From Chaetoderma sp. LZ-2023a (taxonomy: Eukaryota > Mollusca > Caudofoveata > Chaetodermatida > Chaetodermatidae), in contig JAVVLW010001269.1 of assembly GCA_034401795.1 (NCBI GenBank), positions 1 through 64,000 of the forward strand: a DNA stretch of 64,000 nt. The letters run 5' to 3'. Below are positions 1 through 10,350 of the stretch, in pieces. The notes beneath the pieces are model-generated. The model worked only from the letters and a program-made list of their open reading frames with translations. It searched no databases and was not told the origin of the DNA. Numbering within the stretch: position 1 is the stretch's first letter; every line of letters starts with the position of its first letter. The position numbers were made by a program, and so were the translations under genes.

Positions 1-320
1 ACCCGTTTGATAACCAACTCCCATTAGTGCATAAGAGTGCACAATGCCTCCAATCGCAAAAGAGCCAGATAACCAACCCCCATTAGCGCATAAGATCACA
101 CAGCGCCTCCAAACACAAAAGAGTCATTACAACTAATGACCATCTGAATATTCCTGTACCCATTTGATAACCAACTCCTGTTAGCACATAAGATTACACG
201 GCACATAAGATTACACAGCGCCTCCAATCACAAAAGAGCCAGATAACCAACTCCCGTTAGCGCATAAGATCATAGCGCCTCCAAACACAAACGAGCCATT
301 ACATTCTGATTCTGTCACAT
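1..320. repeat. Degenerate tandem repeat, unit about 60 bp in a ~165-bp supra-unit
   Basis: The motifs GATAACCAACTCCC, TTAGCGCATAAGATCA and GCGCCTCCAAACACAAA recur four to five times between bases 1 and 300. The block at 1-165 is echoed by 166-300. The repeat runs off the left edge of the window, so its full extent is unknown. It contains no reading frame of interest and lies in what I infer to be a WNK intron. Confidence 0.75.
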
Positions 321-645
321 GATTTCTATATTTTCAAGGCGACATTTTATGCCAAAATTTGAATGATTTTGATGTAATAAACGATCTTTATTGAAGATAC
401 GCGATACTTAGGCGGTCCTATATAATAATTTCTCTTCCAGCATGATATTTTTTTGCCATACATTAAACATAGCACTGAGTGATGCTAATTTTTTATACCA
501 ATTTTCGATTTTTTTAAAGGTACATTTTTCTAAATTTAACGGCGTCTCATACTTAAATACAAGATTTTTGGGGTGGATTTTGGTCAAATTTGGGGCAGCG
601 TCCTATATTCGAGGGCGGCCTTTAGTCGAGAAATGACGGTAGATG

Positions 646-1880
646 GATTCTATGGTGGTAGACTCTAGAACCTCTTCAGAATTTTGATTGATTAAATTCT
701 TTGGTGAAAATCTTAGATTTTATGAAAAATCTACCGGTAATGGTCAAAATACTACTACGCCTTAGCTGCTTGACATAATTAAACCAAATTTGACTATTTG
801 GATTCTATGGTGGTAGGCTCTAGAACCTCAATTCAGAATTTTGATTGATTAAATTTTTGGGTGAAAATCTTAGATTTTATGAAAAATGTACTGGAAATGG
901 TCAAAATACTACTCCTCCTTAGCTACTTGACATAATTCAACCAAATTTGACTAGATGGATTCTATGGTGGTAGGCTCTAGAACCTCTATTCAGAATTTTG
1001 ATTGATTAAATTTTTGGGTGAAAATCTTAGATTTTATGAAAAATGTACCGGAAATGGTCAAAATACTACTCCTTAGCTGCTTGACATAATTCAACCAAAT
1101 TTAATTAGATGGATTCTATGGTGGTAGGCTCTAGAACCTCTATTCAGAATTTTGATTGATTAAATTTTTGGCTGAAAATCTTAGATTTTATGAAAAATGT
1201 ACCGGAAATGGTCAAAATACTACTCCTTAGCTGCTTGACATAATTCAACCAAATTTAACTAGATGGATTCTATGGTGGTAGGCTCTAGAACCTCTATTCA
1301 GAATTTTGATTGATTAAATTTTTGGGTGAAAATCTTAGATTTTATGAAAAATGTACCAGAAATGGTCAAAATGCTACTACTCCTTAGCTTCCTGACATAT
1401 TTCAACCAAAATTTACTAGCTGGATTCTATGGTGGTAGGCTCAGAATATCTATTCAAAATTTTGATTGGTTAATTTTTGGGGTGAAAATACTAGATTTTG
1501 TTTAAAAAAATTACCTGAAATTGTCCAAACGCTACTCTTCATTAACTGCTTGGCAGATTTCAACCTAGTGTGGCTGGAAGGACCCTATAGGTGTAGGTTT
1601 CAGAACTTCTATACAGAATTTTGATTGGTAAATATTTTTGTGAAAATTTACCAGATATCGCTTAAAACGCTACTCATTAACTGGTTGGGCGATTTCAACC
1701 AGACTTGGATGGAAGGACCCTATGGTGGCAGGCTTCAGATCTAGTATGCAGAATTTTGATAGGTCAATTTTTGGGTGGCCATCTTGGATTTCCGAAAATT
1801 ATCCATGTCTTTAAATGCAAATGGTTCAAATGCTAATGGTCCAGGTGAGCCCCACAGGCCCTTGGACCTCTTGTTGTAAT
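646..1880. repeat. ~155-bp tandem array ending in a GGTCCAGGTGAGC terminus
   Basis: GATTCTATGGTGGTAG recurs at about 646, 801, 958, 1112, 1266 and 1423, giving periods of 154-157 bp. More diverged units follow at about 1575 and 1715. The unit also contains CAGAATTTTGATTGATTAAA and a CTTAGATTTTATGAAAAATG segment. The block closes with GGTCCAGGTGAGCCCCACAG and CCTTGGACCTCTTGTT. The same terminus ends repeats near 35850 and at the hAT insertion point near 53800/58365. I read it as the tandem body and 3' end of a dispersed, non-coding mollusc-type element. Related bodies occur at 49877-50140 and 51200-51915. Confidence 0.8.
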
Positions 1881-1937
1881 TTAGCCATGCACATGAATCA
1901 TAGTAACTTCAATAGTTGATTTAACAACAATTGTCAG

Positions 1938-2060
1938 TGATTTCACGTAGAAAGACCGTACTAATACCAGAGTGTACTGTGAAGGCCCATGCTTTCATTG
2001 TGCTATGATTTCACATAGAAAGACCGTACTAATACCAGAGTGTACTGTGAAGGCCCCTGT
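1938..2060. repeat. Two-copy direct repeat, period about 68 bp
   Basis: A segment of about 49 bases beginning GATTTCAC(G/A)TAGAAAG and including CTAATACCAGAGTGTACTG occurs at about 1939 and again at about 2007 with one visible mismatch. It is a small recent local duplication in intronic sequence. Nothing suggests coding function. Confidence 0.8.
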
Positions 2061-2117
2061 TTGCTTTAACCCTTTCATTGATGGATTCCTCACATCTCAT
2101 TTTCAAGGCAACCATAC

Positions 2118-2206
2118 TGTTGAATATTTTGAAATTGATCTGACTAGAAACTGCTGCCTTAGGAAGCAACAGCTTCCAGTCAAATCAATTTCGAAATATT
2201 CAACAG
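2118..2206. repeat. Palindromic MITE, family P2
   Basis: The element starts CTGTTGAATATTTTGAAATT and ends with the imperfect reverse complement AATTTCGAAATATTCAACAG. The apex is CTGCTGCCTTAGGAAGCAAC. It is one of more than ten family members in the window. A half copy sits close by, at about 2268-2312. The arms can fold into a hairpin of roughly 40 bp. Confidence 0.8.
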
Positions 2207-3380
2207 AATAAGTTTTATGTCGTAAAGAATTTGCTTTTTCAGGGATTTGTCAATGTAAGGCTTATGTTAACACCGCCTTCCAGTCAAATTATTTCCTGAA
2301 TATTCAACAGCTTTCTTATATTGTATTAACTCCCTTGAAATAGCTATAGACTGTCAGACTGACACTGGAATGTCAGGGATAAAACCAAAAGAATTAAGAG
2401 ACTTGTGGACAACAAAACATCATGGATAAAACTTACTCACACTTAATACATGTGGTTAATGTGAAGGAAAAGGAAACTGCCAAATGGTGTCGATTGGTAA
2501 CACCATACAGTAATGTAACTACGATCACCAGTAAAGAAGATAAAATGAATCAGAATAACTTAAAGCAACTAAACTACCTTAATATTCCGGCCAAGGGGGG
2601 CAGTCATTCTGTCTGTATGGGAACCAGTTAGTAATGGCAATGGGCAGAAATGCTCAGATGCACAAGGAGGGATAAATCTTAGCCTAATTCTGTTCCTTTA
2701 TACAAGCGATCCTGTTATCACTGTACTTGTTATATAATAGCGTCTACTAGTCTATTAAACAATTTAACAGGCCAGTGAAAATGGTTGCGAAATATTCGGC
2801 TGACATCATTTTGTGACCATAGAAATAATCAGTGAAAATGACACTTTAAATTACGATATATTATGGTGGCTGTTCTGGAGGTAGCGTTGATTGATACAAA
2901 TCTGAAATTAATGATAATCAACAATTTCTAATGACTAATACCGAAATTTTAACATTTAAGTAATAATAAAAAAAATTTATTGTGAAAGATTATTAAATCT
3001 GTTGTATCGCAACAGTACATATATGATAATATTGTCAGACCATACAGTCATAGACAGTAGAATTCTGCCTGGTGATTAAAGCACGACTATCACAGACCTG
3101 CAAAAGAAAGGACAGTTAAAGAGAGATGTTGAAATACATGTTCTCCGAGTTTGTTGAATCAATAGAAGGATATTGAAGCACTTGTCAGAATTCTACTTTT
3201 AAGTGAACATGAATACAAAGTGATAGACATATTTTGAAATAATACTGCTTATAAGCTGTTATTGTCTTGCAAAGCTTACAGCATTATTCTTTCTAAAATA
3301 TACATCAGTGTATCTACTTTCATAAAAACTGGACCCTTTAAATTACAGCCTCTCGATTTCAAGACCTATTCAATGATGAT

Positions 3381-3462
3381 GTGAATATTTTGAAACTAAT
3401 TTCACTGTTGGTGCCATAGAGAGCAAAAGTTCCCAGTCAAATTAGTTTCAAAATATTCAAAA
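3381..3462. repeat. Palindromic MITE, family P2
   Basis: The left arm GTGAATATTTTGAAACTAAT pairs with the right arm ATTAGTTTCAAAATATTCAA. The loop region is shorter than in the best copy at 50849-50941. It is intronic and non-coding. Confidence 0.8.
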
Positions 3463-4541
3463 GAATGTCACCTACATTATAACAAATTGGTAATATCCAG
3501 TCAGTGAGGGATAAAGTATTAATATCCTAATTGTTATGTTTTGACTAAACAGAATTTAATCAAATTGTTACTTTTAGTCATTTTACTTTCAAAATATGGA
3601 GACACTCGTACTTCAGTTATTGTACCTGTAGGCTTATCATGACTGTCTGATTATCCTTATCCTGTAGAGGTAATAAGGTATTGCATTCAGATCTGATAGT
3701 GTGTCTAGAGCTCAGTATCGCTCATCTGGACTACTGTTGCCAGCAACAGAGAGTTTTTAGTTATAAAAGCACACATTATGGCTAGACATTTGTAAGAGTA
3801 ACCTATTAAACGATGTCTTGGGGATTTCTGGAAACCCAAGATAGCTGCTGAATAAAATCCACCAATAAATTTTATGTATATTTTATTTGGATGCCTCTCA
3901 CTATAGGGTTCTTTTATATGTGACTTTTAGTGCTCTACGATACACAGTATTTCTGCATTTTAACTATAAATGCGTGTTTACAAACAAAATCTTCACAGAA
4001 AGAAATAAACATCACAAGGAACCAAGTCTTACATATCAGATACCAGAACCCAAGTACCCGCTAATTGCCCCTTGAACTGCCTCGCTAAGCGATCATCGGG
4101 ATAATGTGTCAGAAATGGCTTACATACCCGTATTACATTCTCTGCTTCAGATGCGGTATTGATCAATATTTTACATCTATGTGCTTATTAGCCCCCAATC
4201 GACATCCAGATATCATATTCCCAATTTCCATACAAAATCTGTCGCGTTTGAGACTGAGTAGTGTATCGGAAAATAACGACGTTTACTTTTTTCACCGTTA
4301 CCACTTGTGACGTCACAAGTACGAGGGATTTCTCGCTTCCCAGAAATCAGAATTTTTGTTCGACAATCCTCAGATATTAATGATAAATTGCCTAAATCTT
4401 TTTAATACAGCATTTATATTATTATCTAATACAATTTTCGAGTGGTGGATGTTTATTTGTCTAAAATAACTATTACTTTTGGTAGCCCAAATCTACACCA
4501 TTGACATTCCTTGGCGTCAATTTCAAGATGACTAAGCAAAG

Positions 4542-4637
4542 CTGTTGAAAATGTTAACTTATTTGACTGAAACCTGTTGCTGCCTATGGCAACAGCATCT
4601 TCCAGTCAAATTAGTTTTATTTTAAAGTATTTAACAG
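4542..4637. repeat. Palindromic MITE, family P2
   Basis: The arms CTGTTGAAAATGTTAACTTA and the AGTATTTAACAG end are diverged. The apex CTGTTGCTGCCTATGGCAAC is well preserved and self-complementary. The copy is older than the one at 50849. Confidence 0.7.
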
Positions 4638-4849
4638 ACTATTCGCTGCCTCATAAGGAACTTAACATTTGCTAGTATCCTTCCAGCCAGCATAGTCCAG
4701 TTAAATTAGTTTCTAATATTCAGCGTCTTTCCTGTCTTGAAATTGAGGGACGGGAATTTCAAGTGTTAACTGCTGCCCTCGTGTCTTGAGTGAAATAAAT
4801 GAATTGTCAAACCTGAGTGCAAAATGTGACGGTCATCTTTTTTTCACGT

Positions 4850-5440
4850 AGCACTAATCATCGCCACTGTACTGTTGGCTTAAAATGAAACTTGTTAGGC
4901 TAAATATTCTTGAAACAATTTGAGTGAAGTTGGTGCGCTCCATAGTTCTCAGCAGCAACTTTCCGTCAAATTCTCTAAAATAATCAGCGGATAATACAGC
5001 AAGTATCACTAACTCTCATTTTTATAAGGATTTGACTGACAAATTTTGTTGCAGCAATGATTTTTAAATCAAATCATTAGCAAAACATCAACTAGTGACT
5101 TGTCTTGTCTGCTGATTAAATTGAGAACAGTTTGATGTAAAGTTGTTTCTACTTTAGGCAGCAAGAATTTCCAGTCAACTTTGTTAACAATGTTATAACA
5201 ATATTTAGCCAGCATGTTATACTTAGACCATAGGAAATATCCTATATTATCATTGAACTGCGATACTCCTATGCTCTATAGAGACAGTTCTACTCACACC
5301 TCGAAAGCCAACAATGCAATGGCTAGCTAGCATTAGTATTACTGGGATTGGTTTATATAGAGCATTGTGTAATGGCCAAAAGAATACAAAATAATGGTGT
5401 GTGTAAATATCAAATCAAAATGGCCATTTCGCAGATGACG
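4850..5440. mobile_element. Decayed relative of the 48.4-49.8 kb foldback element
   Basis: Segments such as CCATAGGAAATATCCTATAT, CCTCGAAAGCCAAC, CTAGCATTAGTATTAC and GGTTTATATAGAGCATTGTG follow the same order as the right arm of the long inverted-repeat element at 48391-49794. There the corresponding words are CATAGGAAATATACACAACC, CCTTGAAAGCCACC, CTAGCATTAGCGGTAC and GGTTTTATATGAACAATTG. Only one degraded copy is visible. The boundaries are approximate. Confidence 0.5.
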
Positions 5441-5684
5441 ATCGTCACTGACATTTTATAAAGATTTTCTTCTGACATGTTTATTTTTAATGCTTCATGA
5501 TAAGTATAAAAATTGTATGTTTACCATGAGATAGATTTATGGTCGGTTAATGCGGTTCTTTGCCTGAAAAGTGCAGTTTAGGAACTGTTCACTGTATCTT
5601 AAGAGTACTTGGCTGTGCACAAGATATAAATTGGTCACTGTACAACATTTCTGGATTCAATGTTTCTTTCCCAACTTGTTTTAG

Positions 5685-6324
5685 GCTAAATCTGGCTACA
5701 TACAAGACGAAGATGTTCGTGTGGCAGCCAAACAGATTCGCGATCGCATTTCTCAGACAAAACGTGACCGTGAGCGAAAGGCAGTCGAAGCACATAATAA
5801 GTTAGCAGCGGCAGCTGCTTCTGCTGGTGGTGGAATGACCACAGGTGTTACCCCACAACAAGAGCAGACAGGTGTAGTGAGCGGTGGAAGTATGACTGGC
5901 AGTATTTCAGACATAGCACCAATTATGGCTGAACCACCTACCAAAGCACAAGCTTCCCAAACAGCACAACCCTCATCAACACCACAATCAGCATCTGTAC
6001 TTCCACACCAACAGCAACACCAGCAACAGCAAGGAGTAGCACACCCACAGCCACAGCAACAACAGCTCCCTCTTGGTCTGCCATTAACACAACAGACAAG
6101 TGGTTCAATACCGGTTCAGCCACCAACAGCGGCAGCACAGCAACAACCTTCACAACCTCCAGTACAGCAGCCTGCATCCATGCAACCTGTGCCATCAGCA
6201 GCAACAGCATCGGCTATTCATCCACCGCAGCAGCAGACAGCGATTCCTCAACAGTCTGCTACTATAGCACCGTCTCTGAGTGGGCCCGGTTATCCTCAAG
6301 GATCACAGGTGTTTGAAAACACAG
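5685..6324 (+). CDS. Wnk: WNK kinase, exon A: end of first PF2-like (autoinhibitory) domain plus Gln/Pro-rich linker
   Basis: The exon opens after a pyrimidine-rich tract ending TTTTAG and reads AKSGYIQDEDVRVAAKQIRD, then a basic helix RISQTKRDRERK. This matches the second half of the autoinhibitory PF2-like domain that follows the kinase domain in WNK proteins (family knowledge: an ESGYV...AKAIKDRVSLIKRKRE pattern). Residues from about 35 onward are low complexity, rich in Ala, Gln, Pro and Ser (QQQHQQQQ, PQPQQQQ). The exon begins in phase 0 and ends after ACAG at a weak GTTGGT donor in phase 1. That phase fits the next exon. The preceding half of the domain and the kinase domain are not in the window. 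WNKs are cytosolic Ser/Thr kinases that activate SPAK/OSR1 to control cation-chloride cotransport and cell volume. Two antisense open frames here are shadows of the repetitive codons. Confidence 0.9.
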
Positions 6325-7390
6325 GTTGGTACATCTAGTGTTAAAATTATTACACTCAACCCCAGGGGAAAGACATTTTCTTATGTCTGTCTGTCTGTCG
6401 GGGAAATTGCTGATCAACACAAGAATGGTAATCTACGACTGGTGATCCATAGTTAGCTAGATCCCAGTAAACCTTGAAATAGTTAAATAGCTGGTTAACT
6501 ATAGTCGACCGAACACCCGAGCTCCGTCGTAAATGATTAGTACGAAATTTGCATAACATTCAAAATGTCGGACACCCCTTGGTTGCCACGAATAAATGCA
6601 TATAAAAGTAAATATATATCACTAAATAACTTTAGGACCCATTTCCTTCCCACTATCTCATATGGACATTTTTTGATGTCTTAGCGGACAAAAATATCCC
6701 ATTTTCATAGGCCATCAAAAAGACGACAGAAGGGGTTTGATCGAGACTGGTACCTGGCTCCAAATTTTCTGCAACAGTAATTCAATGGGGAATCGTGTAC
6801 CAACGAGCTATAGTTAACTGTCTAGCGTTTGGCTGGCCATAGTAAATGCGCATGTTCAGTAAACCAGCAAACTGACTATGGTTAGCCAGTCAAAGTTGAC
6901 CTAGCTTACACTCGGTGAAGGTGCTGATTTGTGCTGTTTTGTCAATGGATTTATTAATCCTGTAGCCTAGATATTGTCCCTTTGATCTCAAAATCCATGT
7001 AATCCCATCTAGTGGCAATATGAATGGGTGTGTCAAATATGGGGAACCTTACATTCCAATGTTCAGGCCAAAAATGTCTTCCGGTAGACACTTACTGATC
7101 CCGTGACCTAGATATTTGACCCTTTGATCGGAAATTCAAATTATTTTTAGCCAGCCAGAAAATGATTAGATTTGCCAAATTGTGTAATTGGACATTCTTG
7201 AATTCGGGAGATATACTATGGTGGCAAGTTTTGTTAATTCTTGACACATTCTCAAAGATGAAACCTGGTAAAAATGTTCCTACATTTAGAAGCATCTAAT
7301 ATACACAAGTTATCTAAGCCAATAAAATCACAATATTCAGGCATTTACCTTCACTGAGGAGTAAAAATTTAATATTAATATATATATATA
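6325..7390. other. Intron, first part; no feature recognised
   Basis: This stretch follows the exon A donor. It contains no exon-like open frame with plausible splice sites and no long repeat that I recognise. Short inverted similarities around 6440-6550 and 6800-6910 (for example CCATAGTTAGCTAGATCCCA and GGCTGGCCATAGTAAATGCG) suggest an old palindromic element. They are too diverged to delimit. Confidence 0.5.
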
Positions 7391-8299
7391 TACGCAGGGG
7401 CTGAATATTCCTTAGGTCCGAGGTCCGGGACCTATGTAAAATTAGTCCGTACCCAGGAATGTATGAAGCTGAAAAGTCCGTCGGACTTAGGGTATCGCTT
7501 AAAACTAAAACCAGTGAAATCTTTGTTGCAGAAATAATATAACAATGGCTCAAAACACTGGTTCTTGATTCATCATTCACCAGCGATCGAAACATAAACA
7601 TATCTTACATGTAGTATATACTTCCGGAATCTTATAATTTTGTTTTTCGGCACATTTCGATGTGTTGGTTGTTTATACAAATGAAATGCGAGAGCAACCA
7701 TAAATGAAACATCGCAGTTCGTCGGGGAATTCCCTTTGTGAGCTTCCCCGCACATTATACGCGCAAAATTAAAATATGCCACACGTAGGCGCACAATTTA
7801 TTTGCTTTTCGTTCCTAACATTATTGGTAATGCTGCAGGAAACAGTAATTTTAATAACTCTGACAGATTTTTTTAGGATTCAGATGGATTGTCATTGCAA
7901 ATTCTAATCGACTGGTCGGGCAGCCATTTGCATGTACGAAAATTTGTCACAATAAAATATCGCGATTTTCACAGTAAAAACCAAGAAATTAAATGAATTC
8001 TGCTATGAAACACTAAATCAGTATTGTATTCAGTTAAATTCTAACTCAAGTTGATAAATTTAATTTTAAAAAATTTCCAATTTCCGAGAAATATTTCCCG
8101 TGAACATGAATATGTAATATTCCCACTTTAACCAATCAGAATCTCTATTGTCAACACACCACCTGGACGGGACATACCAGCTATAACTGACAGGGCATGT
8201 GCAACATTTAAAATTCAAAACAAAACATAGCCGTTAATCGGCTGTTGTCAAACCATGAAATTGTTTAACATAGTGAAGAAATTTAAGTAATGTGACAAA

Positions 8300-8980
8300 A
8301 TGACTTTGTTTAAGTACTTTAAAGCCAATACAACTCGGGCCAATGCTTGGTTACCAGAATCTGCCAAAAAACGTAAAACTAACTGTTCGTGATAGGCCTA
8401 CATGTAGTAAGGACAAACTATATGACACAGAAAAACGTGTGCAGGCATTTCAAAATCACTGGCTTAGTACTTGGCCATGGTTGCAGTATTCAACAGAACC
8501 TAAGCCTAACATGACATGCAAATATTGTGTAGCATATCCACAGTTTAGTGATCGAATGGATGCATTGACACGTGGCACCCATAACTTTAAAGTAGAGCCC
8601 ATGAAAAGCGATCTGAGCATATGACCTGTGTAACGTTGTGGTTAAAAGTGAACAATCCCTTGCTCTTGCCTCAAACAACATTTAGTCAAACCACCAATCG
8701 GGCCTTATTGAGAATTGATGAAGCCCAGAAGAAAAAGCTGACTCTATTGTTTAACACTGCATATGGTGTAGCTATAGCTGGTAAACCATTCTCAGATTTT
8801 GAACTTATTTGCAAAATTCAGAGGAAGAATTGTGTTGATATTGGCATGAATTACCAGAATATTCATGGATGTAAGCAGTTCATACATGCCATAGCAGACA
8901 TAATCAAAGACAAGTTAGTAGCTGATATAAAGAATGCCAATTATTACTACATTACAACCTACCGCCTTGCATTACTATAG
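8300..8980 (+). pseudogene. ZNF862/hAT-type transposase remnant (TTF-like zinc finger N-terminus)
   Basis: An ATG at 8300 opens MTLFKYFKANTTRANAWLPE and then shifts frame. The next open segment contains RVQAFQNHWLSTWPWLQY and MTCKYC...GTHNFKVEPMKS. This is the pattern of the zinc-finger N-terminus of ZNF862/C17orf113-type domesticated hAT proteins (short aromatic-rich FQ.HWL..WPWL, then a CxxC and G..NF). After further frame disruption comes LFNTAYGVAIAGKPFSDFEL, then NCVDIGMNYQNIHGCKQFIH, also typical of that family. The frame is broken at least twice, and there is no DDE region or dimerisation domain. It is therefore a truncated, dead copy. A CAGGGG start at about 7395 could be its hAT-like left end, but I could not find a matching right end. 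Confidence 0.6.
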
Positions 8981-9818
8981 CTCTTTCCTTCTCTGAAGGG
9001 AAGTGTAGTAGGATGAATTTTTACAGCCAATGTCTGATGGGTATTGTGGTTGCAGAGTGACTGAAGGCTTTTTCAGGAATCTCCATGCTCTCTAATGATG
9101 AGATCCATAGTAATTCGCTTGAATCTCGGATAGAGGCAATAAGAGGGTTCATCCAATACCCATAGCCACTGAGTAGGTCATTAAGCACAATGACAACCTC
9201 ATTGGCTAATGGCTATCACATGACCATGTTGTAGCAACCAAGATTTCATTCCTTTTCCTACTCTGCTAGAAGATGTAGACAATTTTTGCAGCTAATTTAT
9301 AAGTTTAAGACTTATTTAAATCAGCCTGTGGATTTGAAAATTGTGAATAAAGATCATCAGATGCGTGATAAAAGGAAGAAACCTCCCAAGATAAGTGGTT
9401 GTAGGTTATGGTGTTATAAGAATGATTTTAATGATCATTTCTATTTTTGTGGTAGACGCGTTACCAGTTTTGGTTATTTGCGTCTAGAGTGTTTAGATGT
9501 ATGAGTTGTCTATTTGTGCTTCTTTACTAACAGTGGCTTGTATAGCTATTGTATTGTCATGCTTGTATGGTATTGAGCATGAATCCTGATATGATCTCGC
9601 TAACATACTCTCTCAGAAGAAAACTATAAATAATTTAATTATTTTGAGATCGGTAAGGTCTCTTTTTGTAAATCTTGGGATTAGCGCGGCTAATTTTGAG
9701 TAATATTCAGAGCTTTGCTCTATCGGATCTTACTGTTTTTACGATTCAGATCCGGGAAAGTCTCCGAAGAGGTCGAAGAAGAAAGTCAAAGAGAAGAATG
9801 AAAGAAATCACTATACGA

Positions 9819-9931
9819 TGTTCTAATGGCAACTGCCAGAGATTTATAAAATTGGACTATGTGGGACATGTTTGTTCCACGTGTACGTCATGTACCTTTG
9901 AGTCTTCCTGCCTTATTTGCAGGTCATGGTC
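9819..9931 (+). pseudogene. DIRS-A ORF1 Cys-rich module
   Basis: The frame beginning at 9675 contains Cys residues spaced C-x12-C-x2-C-x2-C-x5-C-x2-C, closed by R-S-W-S. Near the start is N-C-Q-R-F and before the third Cys is G-H-V-C. The same spacing and flanking residues recur in DIRS-B at 38581-38688, so I call it the N-terminal zinc-binding-like part of ORF1. The open frame stops at 10022 and further ORF1 sequence is scattered over several frames. The function (nucleic-acid binding in a gag-like protein) is inferred. Confidence 0.6.
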
Positions 9932-10350
9932 GCTAGCTAATAGAATGTCCTTTTGTAAACCTAGTTCTCCGGCAACCTCTAAAACCACGGGGGAATTCTT
10001 CTCCATTAAGGTCTGTGGTTAATATAAAGGCCAAAACCAAGGTCAAATCTGATTCATCTATTATTTTGGAGAAAATTGTTTTACCAATGGAGTGCCTTCA
10101 GAAACAGGTGAGCAAAATTGACTTCCATTGATAGTAGGATTAACAAGATGATCATGGACCAGTCAGTCTCCAATGCGTCATCTCCTGAAATAATTGGAGG
10201 TGATGCATTGGAACTGGCTGTTCCTAGAAAATGCTTGTTTTTCTAAAATTAATAAATCTTCTTTAACCAGTTTGCACTGTTTCAGAAGTACCAACAAGAA
10301 GAACCCGAGGAACAAGAGCACCAAAACTCGGTTTACACCTTGTTCACCAC

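Noticed and set aside
442..636. A 64-codon frame in the left intron
   Set aside because: AT-rich chance frame without splice sites, similarity or codon bias.
1..5684. Search for the WNK kinase domain (glycine loop with the displaced lysine, HRD, DFG)
   Set aside because: No such motif was seen in any frame. The region is repeats and intron, so the kinase exons must be upstream of the window.
5589..6210. Antisense frames over WNK exon A
   Set aside because: They mirror the Gln/Ala-rich coding strand. The + strand frame carries the PF2-like domain and correct splice sites.
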